Origin: Anaeromonas frigoriresistens
GTDB taxonomy: Bacteria; Bacillota; Clostridia; Tissierellales; SIT17
Length of the DNA: 64,000 bases
Direction: 5' to 3'
NCBI RefSeq assembly: GCF_016820655.1
Contig: NZ_WSFT01000039.1
Coordinates: 89,976 to 153,975, forward strand
Shown piece after piece: positions 46,371 through 56,988 of this stretch. The notes beneath the pieces were generated by a model. It saw nothing but the letters and a program-made list of their open reading frames with translations, was not told where the DNA came from and searched no databases. The translations under genes and the position numbers were made by a program. The first letter of the stretch is position 1. Every line of letters starts with the position of its first letter.

Positions 46371-46618
46371 CCTTCAACTTCTCTTGTATCATATTGTAGT
46401 ATTTCAGTATTTCCTTGGAATAAATATCTTATAATATAATAATCAGGAGATTTATATATTATATTTAAATCTTCAACCTCTTGGGTACTTAAATAATTTT
46501 CTATATCTTTAATATTGTCTTCGATATTATCCTCATCTTTCTTTGATTCGCTTAATCTATACTTAAATCTTGTCCAGCTAAGTATAGCTATTCTTATTAT
46601 ATATTTATTTCCTGCCAT
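46358..46618 (-). CDS. Small protein of unknown function, 86 residues
   Basis: The ribosome site AAGGAGGG stands before ATG 46618 on the minus strand. The protein starts with a basic stretch (MAGNKYIIRIAILSW), then an acidic helix (KKDEDNIEDNIKDIENYL) and a mixed C-terminus. No family recognised. It is divergent from the small DNA-binding protein at 46774. Confidence 0.65.
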   Translation of the reverse strand: MAGNKYIIRIAILSWTRFKYRLSESKKDEDNIEDNIKDIENYLSTQEVEDLNIIYKSPDYYIIRYLFQGNTEILQYDTREVEGILY

Positions 46619-46773
46619 AAACTCCCTCCTTATATTCTGTTATATTTCGTTTAGATTATAACATAATAATATATGTTAATCAATTTTAATTGCATTTACT
46701 ATTGTTTAATTATAATATATTATATATAATTTATATTAGCTTATAAATGATTATAGTAGAAAGGGATGAATTT

Positions 46774-46962
46774 ATGAATAATGATGATGAAATAATGACT
46801 ATTAGTGAAGTAGCTAATTATCTTAAAATAAGTGAAGTTACTACCTATAAGTTTGTTAAGGAAGGAAAAATTCCTGGATTTAAAATTGGACGACATTGGA
46901 GAGTAAAAAAAGAAGATCTAACAGAATTTATCGAAAAACAAAAAAGAGGCGAAAGACTATAA
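46774..46962 (+). CDS. Excisionase-type helix-turn-helix protein
   Basis: A 62-residue MerR/excisionase-like DNA-binding protein (MTISEVANYLKISEVTTYKFVKEGKIPGFKIGRHWRVKKEDL in essence: SEVANYL, TTYKFV, GRHWRV). ATG 46774 follows AAAGGGATG; the in-frame ATG 46747 lies upstream of this site. Without an integrase next to it, it is more likely a small regulator than an excisionase. Confidence 0.82.
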   Translation: MNNDDEIMTISEVANYLKISEVTTYKFVKEGKIPGFKIGRHWRVKKEDLTEFIEKQKRGERL

Positions 46963-46992
46963 AATGTCTTAATTTACAAAGGAGGAATTTAA

Positions 46993-47220
46993 ATGCTAAA
47001 AAATGATATGAAAGAAATATTAAATTCATGGGTAGTTAATTCTTATAATATATGGATGGGTGAAGCAACCAGAGAATTAATTAATGAATTGACTGATTTA
47101 AAAGAAGAATTGATTAAATATGGGATAACAGATATAAATATAATTGGATTTGACGAGGAAAAAATCACTTATAGATATACTTATAGAGCTAGCCAATACA
47201 CAGATGCTGTATCTTTATAA
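46993..47220 (+). CDS. Small protein of unknown function, 75 residues
   Basis: Follows the DNA-binding gene by 30 bases with a perfect AAGGAGG site and precedes the MFS gene by 9 bases, so it is in the same operon. It is helical in the first half (SWVVNSYNIWMGEATRELINELTDLKEEL) and ends with a beta-rich, tyrosine-rich stretch. I recognise no family. Confidence 0.65.
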   Translation: MLKNDMKEILNSWVVNSYNIWMGEATRELINELTDLKEELIKYGITDINIIGFDEEKITYRYTYRASQYTDAVSL

Positions 47221-47229
47221 GGGTAAAAT

Positions 47230-48498
47230 ATGAATAATAATATGGTAACTACAAAATTTTCAAATAAGTTTTTTTATTATGGATATATAATTATTTTTAT
47301 CGCTGCTATGGGACTTATGTTTTCAGGCCCGGGGCAAACCTATTCTATTTCTCTTTTTATTGACTCCTATATTAAGAACTTTAGTTGGGGTAGATCTTTA
47401 GTAGCTAGCTTATATTCAGGTGCTACTCTTTTAGCATCATTTATCTTACCTTCTATTGGGAGAAAAATTGATGAGTTAGGCCATCGAAAAATGATGACCA
47501 TAATACCTATATGTTTAAGTATAACTTGTTTTTTTATGAGTTTTGTTTTTAGCCCTATAATGCTTTTTATAGGATTTGTATTTTTAAGACTATTTGGTCA
47601 AGGATCTATGACTCTTTTATCTTCTACTTTAGTTCCACAGTGGTTTGAAGAAAAAAGAGGATTAGCTTTAAGCCTTATGTCTATAGGAGGAGTTATAGGA
47701 TCTGCTTTATTTCCTTTATTAAATAACACATTAATATTAAATACATCTGTAGAGTTTACTTGGAGAGTTTTATCTCTATCTTTAGTTCTAATTATGGCTC
47801 CAATGGGCTATTCATTAGTAAGGAATAGACCCGAAGATTTAGGACTACTTCCTGATAATAAGGATGTTAATGATTCAAAAAATCATGATATGGATAAAGA
47901 AATTCTTAAAAACTCTTGGACTGCTAAAGAAGCTATGAAAACAAGAGCTTTTTGGTTTATGATGTTTTGTATGACTATTCCTTCTTTTATTAATACAGCT
48001 ATTGTTTTTCATATAGTATCTATATTTAAAGATCAAGGATTTTCATCTACCTTTGCAGCTTCTGTTTTAAGTATAATAGCATTAACTCAGTTCCCATTAA
48101 CTTTTGTAGCAGGATTTGTTGTAGATAAGATAAAAGTTCATTATATAAAAGCTATTAATTATTTAATACTATTTATATCAATGTTATTTTTATACTTAGG
48201 AATAAATCAGCATATGCTAATATTTTATGGTGTTTTTAATGGGCTTTTCATAGCCTTTGATTCCGTTAGTACCAATGCACTGTGGCCTAACTATTTTGGT
48301 AGAAAACATTTAGGTAGTATAAGAAGTATGTCAATGACAGCTATGGTTATCGGTTCATCAGCTGGACCTATCATCTATGGATTAGGATATGATATTTTTA
48401 AAGGATATGGGGAAATTATTCTTATCACGTTAATCTTCCCTATATTAGGAAGTATTGCTTCATTTTTATCTCCTGCTCCTAAAAAAGATTTATTATAG
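47230..48498 (+). CDS. MFS transporter, monocarboxylate/oxalate-formate type
   Basis: A 422-residue transporter with twelve membrane helices in two sixes and a central charged loop (about residues 205-235). The fold marks IGRKIDELGHRKMM after helix 2 and the family pattern GPGQTYSISLFIDSY resemble the oxalate/formate antiporter group. Substrate unknown. The ribosome site is only AAGGG, and the gene follows the 75-residue gene closely, so it may depend on coupling. Confidence 0.85.
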   Translation: MNNNMVTTKFSNKFFYYGYIIIFIAAMGLMFSGPGQTYSISLFIDSYIKNFSWGRSLVASLYSGATLLASFILPSIGRKIDELGHRKMMTIIPICLSITCFFMSFVFSPIMLFIGFVFLRLFGQGSMTLLSSTLVPQWFEEKRGLALSLMSIGGVIGSALFPLLNNTLILNTSVEFTWRVLSLSLVLIMAPMGYSLVRNRPEDLGLLPDNKDVNDSKNHDMDKEILKNSWTAKEAMKTRAFWFMMFCMTIPSFINTAIVFHIVSIFKDQGFSSTFAASVLSIIALTQFPLTFVAGFVVDKIKVHYIKAINYLILFISMLFLYLGINQHMLIFYGVFNGLFIAFDSVSTNALWPNYFGRKHLGSIRSMSMTAMVIGSSAGPIIYGLGYDIFKGYGEIILITLIFPILGSIASFLSPAPKKDLL

Positions 48499-48513
48499 GA
48501 AAGGAAGTGTCTA

Positions 48514-50781
48514 ATGTCTGTAAAAAAACATCCAGATTATATCGAAGAAAAAGAAAGACTAGAATATACAAAAGAGTATATTGAGGAAGTTCTTACTGCT
48601 ACAACAGATTATAGAGATAAATATAAAAGTAATATAAAAGAAGCTATGAAAGAATTAGATTATCTTGATAGTAGTCAAAGTTATATCAATATAATTCTTA
48701 ATTCAAAGTTTATGGAGACAGCAGAGAAGAATTTTGAAGCCTTATACAAAGTTAAAGATAAACCCTATTTTGCTAGAGTTGACTTTCAAAGAGAAGAAAA
48801 TAATAAAAAAGAAAAATTATATATAGGTAAAACTTCTTTGTATAGAGCAGAAGATGATATCCCCTTAATAGTGGATTGGAGATCCCCAGTTGCTAATATA
48901 TATTATGAAGGTAGGCTTGGTCCTATAACTTATGAAACTACTGATGGAACTCAAAAAGGAGATATACTATTAAAAAGACAGTTTACTATAGAGCAAGGAG
49001 AACTAAAAGGAATCTTAGATGTAGACGTCACAACTAATGATTCTTTTTTACAGTCATCCTTAGATGCTAATGTAGATAATAGATTAAAGGATATTGCATC
49101 TACTATACAACGAGAACAAAATAAAGTAATAAGAGCTCCTATAAACAAACCCCTTATAGTTCAAGGGGTTGCTGGAAGTGGTAAAACTACTATTGCTCTT
49201 CATCGTATAGCTTATTTCATATACACCTATGAAAAGACTTTCTCTCCTGAAAACTTTATGATTATTGCCCCTAATAATCTTTTCTTAAACTACATTTCAG
49301 ATGTTCTTCCAGAATTAGGTGTTGAAGATGTAGTCCAAACTACCTTTGTTGACTTTATGAGAGATTTAGTAGGTAAAAAATATAAGTTAGTAAATAAAAA
49401 TAAATATATAATTGATTCTGTAGAAGATAATGTAGAAAATAGTTTATATAGATGGTTAATTTTATTTAAAGGTACTTTAGATTTTAGAAATATAATTGAT
49501 AATTATATTAAAGAATTTGAAACTAATTTTATTCCTAATGAAGATATCTTATTAGGGGATATCACTCTATTAACCTATTCAGAAATCAATGATATGTTTT
49601 TGGTGGATTTATCTTACTTACCTTTTTTTAAGAGGTTAAGTAAAATTAAAACTAGAATATCTAGAAAATTAAAAGAAGTTAAAAAGGATATATTAGAAAG
49701 TACTATGAATTATTATGATAGTAATATAGAAGATATAAGGTATTTAGAGGAAGATACAGAAGAAAGAAGACTAAAAATAGTTTCTTTGATTAATGAAAGG
49801 GACGATAAAATAAAATCTATCAAAAAGCAAAGTAGTACCCTAGTAAAAGATTACATGAATAATTTTGATAAGAAAAAAATTATAGAATATTATAATCACA
49901 TTGTATGTAATAAGGATAATCTTAGAGAATATTCTAAAGATATATTAACAGAAGAACAAATTGATTTTATGTATAACCACTCAAAAAATATTTTATATGA
50001 CAATAAACTTGAATTAGAAGATTATTCGCCTCTAGCCTATATGAAACATAAAATATTAGGTTTTACTAAGAAATTAAAAATGAATAATGTACTCATAGAT
50101 GAGGCGCAAGATTTTAATATATTTGAGTTTTATATACTAAAAGAAATTTTAAATACAAATATGTTTACACTATTAGGTGATATTTCTCAAGGTATTCATT
50201 CTTATAGATCCATAAACGACTGGGATGAAGTAATGGAAGGAGTATTTTCCAAAGAAGAGACTAGCTATATGTCTTTAGTACAAAGTTATAGAACTACTAT
50301 CGAAATAATGGACTATGCTAATAAAATAATAAGTAAAATAGATAACGATAAAATAGATTTAGCAAAACCAGTAATAAGACATGGAAATCCTCCAGAAAGA
50401 GTATCTTTTAAATCTAAAGAGTTATTAATAGATAAATTACATGATAAAATCCAATCTGTGAAGGAGAAGAACTATAAAACGATAGCAGTAATATGTAAAA
50501 GCTTAGAAGAATGTAATAAAATAAAAAAACAAATGAATAAAGATATTGAAATCAATATCTTAACAGATAAGGATACATCTTATAAGGGTGGAGTAGTATT
50601 AGTTCCTTCCTATTTAGCAAAAGGGTTAGAATTTGATTGTATATTTATAGTAAGTATTGATGAGGATTATTTAGATAAGGATTTGGATATTAAATTATTA
50701 TATGTAGCAATGACAAGGGCTTTACATGAAGCTTATATCTATCATTTAGAGGGAAACTTAACTCTTTTAGATGAAATATAA
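48514..50781 (+). CDS. helD: HelD-like superfamily 1 helicase, RNA polymerase recycling factor
   Basis: A 755-residue UvrD-like ATPase with the HelD layout: an N-terminal coiled-coil arm (1-130), WRSPVANIYYE block, Walker A GVAGSGKTT (near 220), a long insertion (about 300-500), DEAQDF (motif II), TLLGDISQGI (III), QSYRTT (IV) and YVAMTRA (VI). HelD removes stalled RNA polymerase from DNA, and some members protect it from rifampicin. GGAAGTG precedes ATG 48514, 15 bases behind the MFS gene. Confidence 0.9.
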   Translation: MSVKKHPDYIEEKERLEYTKEYIEEVLTATTDYRDKYKSNIKEAMKELDYLDSSQSYINIILNSKFMETAEKNFEALYKVKDKPYFARVDFQREENNKKEKLYIGKTSLYRAEDDIPLIVDWRSPVANIYYEGRLGPITYETTDGTQKGDILLKRQFTIEQGELKGILDVDVTTNDSFLQSSLDANVDNRLKDIASTIQREQNKVIRAPINKPLIVQGVAGSGKTTIALHRIAYFIYTYEKTFSPENFMIIAPNNLFLNYISDVLPELGVEDVVQTTFVDFMRDLVGKKYKLVNKNKYIIDSVEDNVENSLYRWLILFKGTLDFRNIIDNYIKEFETNFIPNEDILLGDITLLTYSEINDMFLVDLSYLPFFKRLSKIKTRISRKLKEVKKDILESTMNYYDSNIEDIRYLEEDTEERRLKIVSLINERDDKIKSIKKQSSTLVKDYMNNFDKKKIIEYYNHIVCNKDNLREYSKDILTEEQIDFMYNHSKNILYDNKLELEDYSPLAYMKHKILGFTKKLKMNNVLIDEAQDFNIFEFYILKEILNTNMFTLLGDISQGIHSYRSINDWDEVMEGVFSKEETSYMSLVQSYRTTIEIMDYANKIISKIDNDKIDLAKPVIRHGNPPERVSFKSKELLIDKLHDKIQSVKEKNYKTIAVICKSLEECNKIKKQMNKDIEINILTDKDTSYKGGVVLVPSYLAKGLEFDCIFIVSIDEDYLDKDLDIKLLYVAMTRALHEAYIYHLEGNLTLLDEI

Positions 50782-50850
50782 GTAGTTTTTAATAATTTTG
50801 AATTAATAATCATTCTATCATATAATTCCTTAATTTAAAGTTTAAATTCC

Positions 50851-50886
50851 CATACCAAATAGTATATCAATATACTATTTGGTGTG
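50851..50886. repeat. 16-bp inverted repeat behind helD
   Basis: CATACCAAATAGTATA pairs with TATACTATTTGGTGTG (one wobble) around a 4-base loop. No T-run follows, so it is a terminator only in a loose sense. Confidence 0.6.
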
Positions 50887-51595
50887 GATAAATATTAAAA
50901 GACTCATTTATCTATATTAAGATGAACTGTACTATAAATAATCTAAAAAACATTTCCTTTTTTCATATATTTTATATGCAGGAAGGATTTTATTGTTTAA
51001 AGGTGGATATAACATTATATTAGCTATCTCTTGTCTACTTACTGTAATAATAGTAGGAAATAAAATAACATATATAATAGGACTTAAATTTAAAGGGGAC
51101 TATCAAGTATAACATCAATATGAAGCATGGGAAAGAAAATAATTAAGGGATAATCATGACTATGATAATTTATGGATACTTATCAATATTGACACTAAAC
51201 AATTGAATGTAATAGATTTAGATACTAAAGAGATCATAAAAAAATATACAGTATCCACTGGAAAAGATGATACACCGACTCCTATAGGAGATTTTAAGAT
51301 AATCCAAAAATCTCAATGGTGTGGTAGTTTTGGATCAAGATGGATGAAACTAAATATAGAATGGAGTAGTTACCGATAAGAATACGAGAATAAGTGTGAT
51401 ATCTAGCTGTCTACATAGAGAATAATATACTAAAATTGCAATCAGACAATAGATTTTTTAATTTTTATAGCATCCTGTATCATAAATGACTACTAGCTTT
51501 AAATAATATGTTTTCCTATTATGATTAAAGATTGATTGTGAGATTATTAGATGGATCAGAGGGTGAATGGGAAATTTAATAGGTGTAATAAGGAT
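50887..51595. other. Relic-bearing stretch between helD and the DUF2975 copy
   Basis: Contains the L,D-transpeptidase pseudogene (50993-51379). From 51380 to 51595 I see no gene. Confidence 0.5.
50993..51379 (+). pseudogene. Truncated L,D-transpeptidase
   Basis: One frame from TTG 50993 (behind AGGAAGG) with in-frame TAA after 40 codons and again 10 codons later encodes a membrane anchor and then the start of a YkuD domain (NLWILINIDTKQLNVIDLDT, GKDDTPTPIGDFKII, SRWMKLNIEW). The sequence stops before the catalytic HxxxxxxxSxGC part, which is absent downstream. Confidence 0.82.
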
Positions 51596-51634
51596 AAGTC
51601 TATTAGGGTGGAGTTCACCCTGATGGGCTTTTAT
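51596..51634 (+). terminator. Hairpin before the decayed DUF2975 module
   Basis: AAGTCTATTAGGGTG pairs with CACCCTGATGGGCTT around 5 bases, followed by TTT. It corresponds in position to the hairpin at 18851 before the intact module. Confidence 0.75.
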
Positions 51635-51745
51635 ATTTGAAAGGTATTAACAATAAAAATTAAGCAAATAAGAATAAATATTTATTGTAAAACGATAAAA
51701 TATCTGTTAAAATCAAATTAACAATAATTAAATGAGGTGTTTATA

Positions 51746-52222
51746 AGGAAACGAGAAACAATTTTTTTAAAGCTAGTTGTGTTTTTAATTGGAATTTCAG
51801 TTCTTACTCTATGTATATTTGGGTTACCTTGGATATCTAGGGACGCAGAAGAAAGCAGTTGGAAAATGGCTTATAATCTATATGGTTTTTTAATAGCTAT
51901 GTATGTATCAACTATATCATTTTTTGTTGCTTTGTATCAGGCATTTAAACTTTTAAGTTATATTGACACAAATAAAGCTATTGCAGTTATCTGAAAAGAC
52001 TTTTAAAAATATAAAAAAACTGTGTAAACACAATCAGCATATATATATACTTAGCATGTACTCTTATATATCGTAGGGGAAGTAGACGATGCTCCAGCTG
52101 TCATATTGATTGGAATGATCTTTATATTTACACAAATGGTTATCGTAGTATTTACTGTTGTAACCCAAAAACTGTTGAAAAATGCCATAGATATAAAATA
52201 AGATAATGATTTAACGATATGA
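51746..52222 (+). pseudogene. Decayed second copy of the DUF2975 gene
   Basis: The DNA runs parallel to 19006-19485. The start ATG has become AGG (51746-51748), and stops and frameshifts cut the frame from 51992 on. Readable blocks remain (KRETIFLKL, FGLPWISRDAEESSWKMAY, VGEVDDAPAVILIGM). Confidence 0.88.
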
Positions 52223-52232
52223 GGTGAATGCC

Positions 52233-52446
52233 ATGGCAATTATAATTAATATTGATGTAATGTTAGCTAAAAAAAATGAGTGTCACAGAACTTTCGGAGA
52301 GGGTTGGAATAACGATGGCTAACATTTCTATATTAAAAAACGGAAAAGCAAAAGCTATTAGATTCTCAACTTTAGAGGGAATATGTAAAGCTCTAGAGTG
52401 TCAACCAGATAATATTTTAGAATACAGAAATGATATCGAGGAGTAA
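52233..52446 (+). pseudogene. Decayed second copy of the YozG-like repressor gene
   Basis: Parallels 19496-19708. Two bases are missing after the LAKK codons near 52275, in an A-run, which shifts the frame; after that the other frame encodes the rest well (VTELSE-like, MANISILKNGKAKAI). It is therefore a young lesion. Confidence 0.85.
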
Positions 52447-52496
52447 GAATGTCAAAAATAGAGGGTAAAAAAAATTAAGACTTATGAGGTGAATTT

Positions 52497-53558
52497 ATGT
52501 ATGACATTGTAATAGTAGGGGCGGGCCCTGCAGGTTCTAACCTTGCACGATTAATTGGAGAAAAATATAAGGTTTTATTAATAGATAAACGGGACCTAGA
52601 AAATGAGAGTTCCAAAAACCGTATAAATAAATGCTGCGGAGGATTACTAGCACCTGATGCTCAGAGAATGATTGCAAAGTTGGGTTTAGGAGTACCTAAA
52701 GATATTCTAGTTGATCCGCAACTTTTTTCTGTAAGAACCATTGATTTAACTAATAATCTTGAAAGGCTATATCAGAGATTCTATTATAATATGGATAGAG
52801 AAAAATTTGATAGATGGCTAGTTTCCATACTTCCAACTGGTATTGATAAAAAGTTTAACTCTTTTTTTAAAAGTTTTGCTAAAATACCAGGGGGATATCA
52901 AATTAAATATATTTATAATGGTCAAGAGATATCTGCAAGGACCAGAGTTATCGTAGGTGCTGATGGTGCCATTTCGAAATTAAGGAAATCTATGAGCAAG
53001 GATATAAATATTCCTCAAAGGTATATCTCAATTCAGGAATGGTTTGAGTGTTCATCTTCTATGCCCTATTTCACAGCTATTTTTGATGAAGAAATAAGTG
53101 ATTTCTATTCTTGGGTAATACCAAAGGATAATTACCTATTATTAGGGTCAGCCCTTAGACCTAGGGAGAATACTAGAGAAAAGTATGATATATTGAAAAC
53201 AAAATTAACACCATTAGGCTTTAATTTTGGTAATAAAATAAAAACAGAGGGGGCATTTATATATAGGCCTAAGAAGGTATCACAGTTTTATATAGGAAGG
53301 GATGGTATAGCTCTAGTTGGAGAAGCTGCAGGTGCGATTAGCCCAAGCTCAGCAGAAGGAATTAGCTACGCATTAAAAAGCTCTTTATACCTAGCTCAAA
53401 GTCTTGATGAGGGAATAGATGGATTTCTGGATAGATACAAACAGAAGATAAAGGATATCAAGTTAAATTTAATTATTAAAAATTTAAAATCCCCAGCTAT
53501 GTATAATCCATTTCTTAGGCAGTTAGCTATGAAATCAGGTTTTCAAAGTATTAAATAA
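52497..53558 (+). CDS. FAD-dependent geranylgeranyl-reductase-family oxidoreductase
   Basis: A 353-residue flavoprotein. The FAD-binding GAGPAGSNLA starts at residue 8, a CCGG[L] motif follows near residue 49 (NKCCGGLLAPDA), and the second nucleotide motif GADGAISKLRKS is near 157. LVGEAAGAISPSSAEGISYA replaces the usual GDAAG motif. The family saturates isoprenoid chains or acts on menaquinone and lipids; the substrate here is unknown. Strong GAGGTG before ATG 52497. Confidence 0.85.
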   Translation: MYDIVIVGAGPAGSNLARLIGEKYKVLLIDKRDLENESSKNRINKCCGGLLAPDAQRMIAKLGLGVPKDILVDPQLFSVRTIDLTNNLERLYQRFYYNMDREKFDRWLVSILPTGIDKKFNSFFKSFAKIPGGYQIKYIYNGQEISARTRVIVGADGAISKLRKSMSKDINIPQRYISIQEWFECSSSMPYFTAIFDEEISDFYSWVIPKDNYLLLGSALRPRENTREKYDILKTKLTPLGFNFGNKIKTEGAFIYRPKKVSQFYIGRDGIALVGEAAGAISPSSAEGISYALKSSLYLAQSLDEGIDGFLDRYKQKIKDIKLNLIIKNLKSPAMYNPFLRQLAMKSGFQSIK

Positions 53559-54438
53559 ATTATAAGTTTAACAAAGATACGGGTTAAGACACCAGGCTTT
53601 AAAAAGAGGCCCTTAATAAAAAGCGTATGTTTCTGCCAAAAACTATCATTATTTTACCAAAACACATGTGGAGTGTATAGCGCTGATAGAGCGAGTTTAG
53701 AGAGCTTTATATATTCCCTCAAACTAAGGTATGGGAAAATTTTGATTTAAGGGGAACTCACTAATGAGAGAATATTATACTAGAATTTCAACATAGCGAA
53801 CAGTGCTAGAGATTATAGTACCATAAAGTAATTTAAAAGTGAGCCATTCACATGAAACATTTTCAATGCTATAATCTAGTTAAAATTATAATGTATACGC
53901 TAATAAAAGAGTTAATAGGTACGGTTCTGATAGATCTGATTTTTAATACCCAAAACCGCAGTTACAGAAATACGGTGAACCGTACTATAAGTAATGGTGG
54001 TTTTCCTTACAGACAAGTAATATAAAATGTTCGATAGTTTAATTGATATAATGAATATTGAAAAGTCACAAATAAAAAGAGATTTAAGGAGACTATACAC
54101 TTCGAATCTAATCTCATTCTGTTTATTATATTTTTTTATACTACAAATATTGTTTGTTAATTACATTGAAAAGAATAAAATCTAGACTTACGTTAATATT
54201 TTGGGCACAAAAAGTTTAACAATTTAGGAAGTTGACCTAAGGTAATTCTGAAATTGTTTTGGAGTCATGTTCTTGGTGTTACTATGGATTCTTTTTCTAT
54301 TTTACCAAGACTCAATGAATACAAAGATTGGTCTCTTAGCGTCATTGAAATTCCTATACTTTTTGTGATTCACTTCTTATTTCTTTAATATTGGATAAAA
54401 ACTTTTGACAATACCACACCAAGTGGGGAGGAAGTAAA
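53559..54438. other. Eroded region without intact gene
   Basis: Holds the block repeated near AraC genes (about 53970-54012) and, around 54260-54388, a short open frame with hydrophobic end (DSFSILPRLNEYKDW) that looks like the tail of a lost membrane protein. Nothing else recognised. Confidence 0.45.
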
Positions 54439-54993
54439 ATGAAAAAATATACATCGAAGAATCCATTAGTTATAATTTCATTGATATTTACAATTTTAGT
54501 GGTTTCAAGATTTATTGAGTACAGATAGTACTATTTTAAATGAGAATTTAGTACATAAGATTTTTGGTATTATATTATTGTATTTCATCTTGAAAAAATT
54601 CAAGTTTACATGCAAAGACATTGGTTTCAAAAAAGACAAGATTTTTTCAAGCTTTATTTTTTGGAATATGGCATATTGTAATGCCTATTAGAAGTGTAAT
54701 TGATGGAGAAATGAATGTGACAATGGCACTTGTTATGGAGTATTGGATACATTCTTTTATCTCTTATGATGGGGGTAAAGTTAGGAATACTTACCCTATA
54801 CTCTGGATCTATATGGGCAAGTTTTTTTGAACACACATTAAACAACACCGATATAAATCTTATTCATGTTACTACAAATAATGGCACTGATAGCATGCAA
54901 ATAGTTCGTGTTGTACTTACACAAATTTTATCTTTAATAATTGTTTATATATACAGTGTTAAAAAGAAAAAAAGTCAAACCATCTATGTATAA
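54439..54993 (+). pseudogene. Damaged CPBP-type membrane protease
   Basis: From ATG 54439 (behind GGAGGAAG) hydrophobic CPBP-like pieces occur in shifting frames: KNPLVIISLIFTILVVS, then a stop, FQALFFGIWHIVMPIR (His motif), and from 54730 YILLSLMMGVKLGILTLYSGSIWASFFEHTLNN to the end. The EExxxR motif is missing, so a deletion removed the active-site helix. Its C-terminus has a shorter relic twin at 25342. Confidence 0.8.
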
Positions 54994-55713
54994 TTGTAAA
55001 GAAGATATACTAAGGAATCTATAAACTTGAATTAACGAATTTTGATGATTTTAAAGTGAAAGACAAATTAGTTAGGAGCATGAAATAATTGACTTTCGAA
55101 GTTATATCTAAATAATTATGCTGAAAGTAGCACACAGCTCTAGATAAGAGAAGAAATGTTTTCTTAAGCAATACCGAAGATTATTGGAAATGTAAGATAA
55201 GTTACATTATGGTACCAAATAGAGATTAAGTAATAATGAACTTAGAACTAGATACGAACTAACATTTTAGTTGGCTGTCTGTAGAGAGAAATAGATCAAA
55301 TTAAACATTGTGATATCACTAATATAATTTGTTATCTTTTATTTTGGCTTAGAAATTTTTTAATCATTTCTATATCCATAGGTTACCCTCTTTCTAAATG
55401 GTAAGTATCTTAGTAAAAAGTACGTACTTGTATTTAAATTCCAATGAAACTATAATTTATTATATAATATCTAGATATAAATTAACACAAATAAGAAAGT
55501 GGAGTAAATTTTATGCAAAACAAATATGATGTTGATAAAATAGGTAAGCTACTGGAATTATTTCAACTCATATCAAGTTTATATTAATTCAAAATGATAA
55601 AATACTATATTTGAATTAATTTGGATTTACAGTATTGAAAGTTCCAAAGGTGTATTAAGGTAATTGTGATACAATGAGATTAACCATTAGATATAGAAAG
55701 GACTCATAAATAA
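54994..55713. other. Gene-free region with one micro-frame
   Basis: Broken frames only. ATG 55514 behind AAGTGGAG opens 24 codons (MQNKYDVDKIGKLLELF...), possibly the start of a lost regulator. A typical AT-rich leader precedes the radical SAM gene. Confidence 0.45.
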
Positions 55714-56988
55714 ATGAAAAAGCATATATTAATGATAACACCTGAAAATCAAGAAATTAATAAATTTAGAAAAAGACAGTTTAATAATTTTACTCAAATC
55801 ACAATGCCATATTTAGCTGGATTTATAGATGAGACAAGATATGAAATTAATTTAATTGATGAATATAATCAAGATATACCGTATTATAATACATTCGATT
55901 TAGTAGCGATTACAGTAAATACTCCAAATGCTAATCATTGTTATAACATTTCAGAATTATTTAGGAAGAGAGGAATTAAGGTTATAATGGGAGGACCCCA
56001 TGCAACATTATTACCAGATGAGGTTAGTAAACATTGTGACTATATTATTATTGGAGAGGCAGAAAACACATGGCCACAATTTCTTGAGGACTTTTATAAC
56101 GATAATCCCAAACAGAGATATATGTCAAAGGATGCTCCGGAGTTAAATAATATTCCTATACCTAGAAGAGATTTAATAGGAAAAAGGTATTTTACAAGGG
56201 GTGCTGTTTTTGCTACAAGGGGTTGCCCTTATAATTGTAGTTATTGCAACTTAAAACAAATATATCATAATTGCTTTAGAAAAAGACCTATAAATGAACT
56301 AATTAGTGATATAAAAACAATAAATAGTAAATACTTTGTGTTTTGGGATGATAACTTGTTTTCAGATAAGACATATGCTAAAGAGTTACTGCTAAATCTT
56401 AAGAGATTGAAGAAAAAGTGGGCTGCACAAGTTACTTTAAAAGATTGTGAAGATAGAGAACTGTTAAATCTGGCAAAATCAGCAGGATGCATATATTTAT
56501 TTGTTGGATTAGAATCCTTTTCTGACGATACGCTTATAAATGTAAATAAAGAAATAAATAAAATAGATGATTATAAAAGAATTATAGATTTGATACATGA
56601 ATATAAGATTATGATTCAAGCAGGTATAGTTTTTGGATTTGATACTGATGATAAGCTAGTTTTTTCTAGAACTCTAAAGATTTGTGAGAATTTAGGGATA
56701 GATGGAGCAACAATAAGTATACTAACTCCTTTACCCCGTACACCAATATATAATAAAATGAAATTAGAAGGTAGGTTAATTACAGAAGATTGGAGTTATT
56801 ATAATGGAAAGACTAGAGTTGCATTTAGTCCTAAAAATATGAGCTGTAAAGAGTTATATGAAGGATATATGTGGTTCAGGAAAAATTTTTATTCCCTCAA
56901 ATCATTTAAGAAAAGAATGAAAGCTTCTAAGACGAATATATTTTATAATTTTATTATTAATTTAGGATACAAACTGTCAATCAGATAG
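55714..56988 (+). CDS. B12-binding-domain radical SAM protein, paralogue of 19751
   Basis: A 424-residue protein built like the one at 19751: cobalamin-type domain (about 1-135; GGPHATLLPDEV is the counterpart of GGIHVTANPERA), radical SAM cysteines in GCPYNCSYC (C171, C175, C178), and a shared C-terminal part (PLPRTPIYNKM, KNMSCKELYEGYMWF). Substrate unknown. It lies before the AraC-ABC exporter locus, a placement worth noting for a possible modified product, but no precursor gene is seen. Confidence 0.86.
   Translation: MKKHILMITPENQEINKFRKRQFNNFTQITMPYLAGFIDETRYEINLIDEYNQDIPYYNTFDLVAITVNTPNANHCYNISELFRKRGIKVIMGGPHATLLPDEVSKHCDYIIIGEAENTWPQFLEDFYNDNPKQRYMSKDAPELNNIPIPRRDLIGKRYFTRGAVFATRGCPYNCSYCNLKQIYHNCFRKRPINELISDIKTINSKYFVFWDDNLFSDKTYAKELLLNLKRLKKKWAAQVTLKDCEDRELLNLAKSAGCIYLFVGLESFSDDTLINVNKEINKIDDYKRIIDLIHEYKIMIQAGIVFGFDTDDKLVFSRTLKICENLGIDGATISILTPLPRTPIYNKMKLEGRLITEDWSYYNGKTRVAFSPKNMSCKELYEGYMWFRKNFYSLKSFKKRMKASKTNIFYNFIINLGYKLSIR

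Noticed and set aside
46774..46962. True phage excisionase with an integrated element
   Set aside because: No integrase, attachment repeats or phage genes nearby; small regulator is more likely.
53912..54100. 62-codon minus-strand frame
   Set aside because: Overlaps the repeated AraC-linked block, lacks a ribosome site and has no family features.
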